DNA from: Strigamia acuminata
Taxonomy: Eukaryota > Arthropoda > Chilopoda > Geophilomorpha > Linotaeniidae
Assembly: GCA_949358305.1 (NCBI GenBank)
Contig: OX442319.1
Location: 8,432,001 to 8,496,000 of the forward strand
Reading direction: 5' to 3'
Length of the DNA stretch: 64,000 nt
In this document: piece by piece, positions 60,347 through 64,000 of the stretch
How the letters are laid out: each line of letters starts with the position of its first letter
How positions within the stretch are numbered: position 1 is the first letter of the stretch
The notes under the pieces: generated by a model
Told to the model about the DNA's origin: nothing
The model's input: the letters and a program-made list of their open reading frames with translations, nothing else
Database searches by the model: none
Made by a program: the position numbers and the translations under genes

Positions 60347-61300
60347 AAAAGTCGAAAATAATATTATTTTTTTTTTTTAAAAAAAATTAAAATAATATTG
60401 TGAAATTATCATTATTATTATTATTCTGTGTAATTTTTGTGTAATCGATTTGTTTCGATGGCTATTTCGTCCGAGTGCCATCGATTTTTTATGTTTTTGG
60501 GATTTTACGGCCGCCATGTTCATAACACGCATTTGTTTTATATATTTAAAATGGCTGCGGTCGTTTCTAACACGCTTTAGGACACCTAAAGGTTGGAAAA
60601 TAAAGGGAGAAACCTAAAAATCGATTTTGGCAATGTTGATTTTTTTTAAAAATCGATGTTTTAGTCGATTAATGGAGATGTGTGGTTTTTGAGCATGCGC
60701 AATGTTAATTAGTGCAGGGGCACCAGGTTTCATAAACCGGCCCTGAGTGAAGGTGGAATAGGATTTTAATGTGCCAGTTTTGGGACCAAGGATGAAAAAT
60801 TTGACTAGTTTAAGGAAATCTTGACGACATTTGTTGGGTTTATGCCTGGAAACGATGGCGGATAGTGTGTGGCGCCATCTGGTGGTCGCAAGCACGGTTA
60901 AATCAAGATGGCGGTCTGATTTTCCATCCTTGGACATTAAATTCTTTTTCATTTTGTCCGGAAAATCTCAGAAATATGTATTCACTGGGTTGCAGTGTAA
61001 ATGTATTTCCTATTTATCGACGCAGCTGTCACAAGGTAGACATTACCTTCGAATAAATTTTAAAAAAATAAAATAAAATAAATATAATCATTTAATTTAT
61101 TATTTAGTTATATATACTCGCACTATTTTCTGAATAGTCTTACGTGGAAATCGTCGAATGAGTCTATTTTTTAACCGTTATTGACGAATTGAAACGAACT
61201 AACGAAAGATTTGTTGCGTAATAAATAAGTGTTTTCATTTTTAAAAAAGGAAATCATATCAAAGCACTTTTATTATTCGAAACTTGCCGGCATTTTATTT
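60347..61300. other. KLF 3' UTR and flank
   Basis: AT-rich 3' UTR with poly-T/ATTT runs and AATAAA at 60598-60603. A GC-richer patch at 60820-60930 (GGCGCCATCTGGTGGTCGC) resembles a CTCF-type core word; no gene identified. Confidence 0.4.
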
Positions 61301-61309
61301 TTTACCAAA

Positions 61310-61910
61310 TACCAAATACCGATTTTTTTTGGTAACCCAATTGCCGATATTCTTATCACTCGTCCAGAAATTCGGTATTTGATCCCAAATACTCAATTTT
61401 GAAGTCAAAGTTGGTCAAAATTTGGTATTTGATGGTTGATTTTCGGTATTTGGTACCCAATACCGAATTTTGGGTCACTTAACGTTGATTTTTGTCATCC
61501 AAATATCCAATTGGTGAAATTCATCTCACGTGTTATTTAAAATTCGGTATTTGATGGTTGATTTTCGGTATTTGGTACCCAATACCGAATTTGGGGTCAC
61601 GTAACGTTGATTTTTGTCATCTAATTGGTGAAATTCATCTCACGTCTCTCGTGTCAATAAAAATTCTGTATTTAATTTTCGGTATTTGGTATTTGGTGCC
61701 CAATACCGAATTTTGGGTCACGTAACGCCGATTTTTGTCATCCAATTGGTGAAATTCATCTCACGTGTTAGTAAAAATTCGGTATTTGATGGTTTATTTT
61801 CGGTATTTGGTACCCAATACCGAATTTGGGGTCGCGTAACGTTGATTTTTGTCATCCAATTGGTGAAATTCACGTTACGTGGTCATAAAAATTCGGTATT
61901 TGGTAAAAAA
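61310..61910. repeat. About 115-bp tandem repeat, 4-5 copies
   Basis: Each unit has the near-palindrome TTCGGTATTTGGTACCCAAT ACCGAA, then GGGTCACGTAACGTTGATTT and CATCCAATTGGTGAAATTCA. Internal indels vary between copies. The 83-residue frame at 61686-61937 is a by-product. Confidence 0.9.
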
Positions 61911-61948
61911 CCTGCTATGTTTCATTATTATTATTAATATTATTTTGA

Positions 61949-61979
<31 letters not shown>

Positions 61980-63054
61980 TCTTTCAAATCTCGTGACGTA
62001 ATTGCACTAATTAATTACTAAAAGACAATTACAGTACTTTAAAAATACCGTATTTATACGTTAGGATTTGTTTAGCGAGGTTTGTTTGTTGATTAAATTG
62101 GAATTGAAACGTAGAGTTTTAGTCATGTCGTCATTACATGCCTTAAAAGTGATAAAATATAGAAAGAAATAAAATAAATAAAAAAAATTAAAAAAATAAA
62201 TAATTAAAAATAAATTCGAATATTGAACTTATTTCATGGTAAAACTTTGGTCTTTAACAGCTTTAAATGCATTTAGGCCAGAAAGAAGAGAATTTTTTCT
62301 TAGATTAATGTAAATATTTGAGTTAGTTAGTTAATTTTTGAGTTTTCTGTTTTTTTTTTTTAGTATTTATTTATGTATAAATTGTCTTCCTGGATATAAT
62401 ATTTGAGTTGCAACATTTATTATTATTTGTTTTTTAGGTAAATTAATTATTTCGTCATTTTAAAACTAAGTAAAGCGAAGTGTTGCAGTATTAGGGTACG
62501 CTGTATCTCGTACTCATCAAATTTATCTATTGATCGTTTTATTTTCAACTCGTGTATTGTTAGTCGTTGATTTATGACAAAAAAATTGAAAAAAAAAATT
62601 CTAAATACAAATTATGTATTTTCGATAATATGTAAATTATTTTTTGAATAAAGATGAATTTAATGTAGAATTATTTGATATTTATTATTCGTATTTTTGA
62701 TTTTGTATTGCATCATGTGATATGTGTTGACCAATTTTTACTTATGCAAAAAGTTAATCAAATCGTTTAATTTATGATTTTTTATATCAATGTCTTCATT
62801 TATTTCTTATCGGTCATAATCTTTGATCTTTTTTATGGATTTAAATAACCTTGAATTGGTTTCATAAGATGAAAAGTGCTTTTATTTATATTTGGTGGTT
62901 TTTTTTATTTTATTTTTTTATTTTTGGCAAGATGTTGGCAGTGGCGTAATAATTAATTAATGGATGTGGGAAATTGGGATATTTAGAAATTGTTTGATAT
63001 TATTGATAAATTTGAAGTTTTTTGGGTCGTTAGCTATAAATTTTTTAGAATTTG
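61911..63054. other. AT-rich intergenic DNA
   Basis: A TTATTA microsatellite at 61924-61980, then homopolymer- and ATTT-rich sequence with no gene, RNA or element recognised. Confidence 0.5.
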
Positions 63055-63310
63055 GGTAAAATTTGAGGAAATTCTTGTGAATTTTGACAAATTTCAGAAT
63101 TTTTTTTTATAATTTTTGACAAATTTTTAGAATTTTCTTGTAATTTTTAACCAATTTTTAGAATTTTCTTGTAAATTTTGACCAATTTTTAGAATTTTCT
63201 TGTAAATTTTGACCAATTTTTAGAATTTTCTTGTAAATTTTGACCAATTTTTAGAATTTTCTTGTAAATTTTGACCAATTTTTAGACTTTTCTTATAAAT
63301 TTTGACTTTT
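63055..63310. repeat. 31-bp minisatellite, about 6 copies
   Basis: Unit TTTTGACCAATTTTTAGAAT plus TTTCTTGTAAA; copies from 63130 to 63260 are nearly identical, degenerating on both sides. Confidence 0.92.
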
Positions 63311-64000
63311 CCTAATTCTATCGTAAACTTCATCAAAATTTTAGGATTGTTTTGTAAATTTTGACGAAATTTGAGGAAATTCTTGATAAATATCGACAAA
63401 ATTTGATAAAATTCTTGACCAATGTTGACAAAAGCTGAAAAATAATGTGTTTGATACATTTTTTCTGAAATTTGGTTAAAATTTGAGAAATATTTTGAAA
63501 TTATAACAAAAATTGAAGAATATTTTTCAAATCGTATCAAGATTTGAGATTTTTTTCTAAAACTTCGACAAAATATCTCAAATTTTTCTCAAAAAACATC
63601 AAATTCCAACTTGATCAACTTTTTAATGAACCAAATAACACCCAACACCGAAAACCACAATCAAAAAATAAAAAACAGAGCAATAAAAAATACAAATAAA
63701 ACTTCATTAAATTAACATTTAATTACTTCCAATTCGATGTTTATTTTCTCTTTCCTAGTAACACAAAATTAATACCAAGTCAAGTGTATTAGGTTACGGA
63801 CGATGCTGAAAGACCAAAGTTATGTCAATTGATATCTTCTTATCGATCAACATTCAAATTCGGTGCAATTGGTTAATAAATCCGTAACCCGACACACGTG
63901 GGGTGACAAATTTCGAGATATCACATAATTTATTAACTAAACCAAAAGAACAGTCGCAATTTTACAAAATGAAAGTTTCAGTTCGCATAAGAGGCGAATG
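63311..64000. other. Terminal AT-rich region
   Basis: Degenerate continuation of the 31-bp repeat, then sequence with no recognised gene. The last 250 bp (63750-64000) are somewhat more complex and could be the start of a gene or repeat beyond the window. Confidence 0.4.

Overview
The window is nuclear DNA from an animal. Genes are split by short AT-rich introns with canonical GT-AG (once GC-AG) borders. One gene encodes a secreted protein with an arthropod-type type-2 chitin-binding domain, so an arthropod is most likely. Clear orthologues of TRMT44, LYRM9, DNAJC16 and TOMM6 plus an NNMT-family methyltransferase would suit a non-insect arthropod such as a chelicerate, but that placement is inference. 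The host DNA is AT-rich; the large retroelement at 18045-30914 is visibly more GC-rich.

Layout. 1-9655 is a mosaic of dispersed repeat modules with nested non-autonomous DNA transposons: a 1 kb foldback element with a tRNA-like segment in each arm at 804-1833, and a MITE at 5630-5906. It ends in a duplicated segment carrying a dead copy of the last TRMT44 exon, then a 34-copy 21-bp minisatellite (9654-10376). A three-exon SAM methyltransferase gene (10626-11543) and a BEL/Pao remnant (12001-12585) form a unique island. From 13571 the modules resume as a second, partly parallel copy. This copy is split by a nearly pristine 12.87 kb Ty3/Gypsy-type LTR retrotransposon (18045-30914) and by a hAT-like element (31258-31552), and it runs into the genuine TRMT44 gene.

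The retrotransposon has 820-bp LTRs differing at one position, a 4-bp target duplication, a tRNA-Pro-like primer site, a long gag, and pol in the -1 frame reached through a textbook slippery heptamer plus stem. A third, apparently spliced ORF does not look like an envelope gene.

From 33610 on is a gene-dense host region. TRMT44 (-) and LYRM9 (+) diverge from a shared 284-bp region. A 369-residue gene (-) encodes only the N-terminal beta-propeller of clathrin heavy chain. DNAJC16 (-) is followed by a LINE tail, a hAT-like MITE and a CPAP1-like chitin-binding protein (+). TOMM6 (-) and a KLF9/13-type zinc-finger gene (+) also diverge. Most long introns contain their own AT-rich minisatellite of about 20-41 bp. 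All gene models were built by hand from reading frames, splice consensus and phase. Every multi-exon CDS closes in frame; only one junction in DNAJC16 remains ambiguous.
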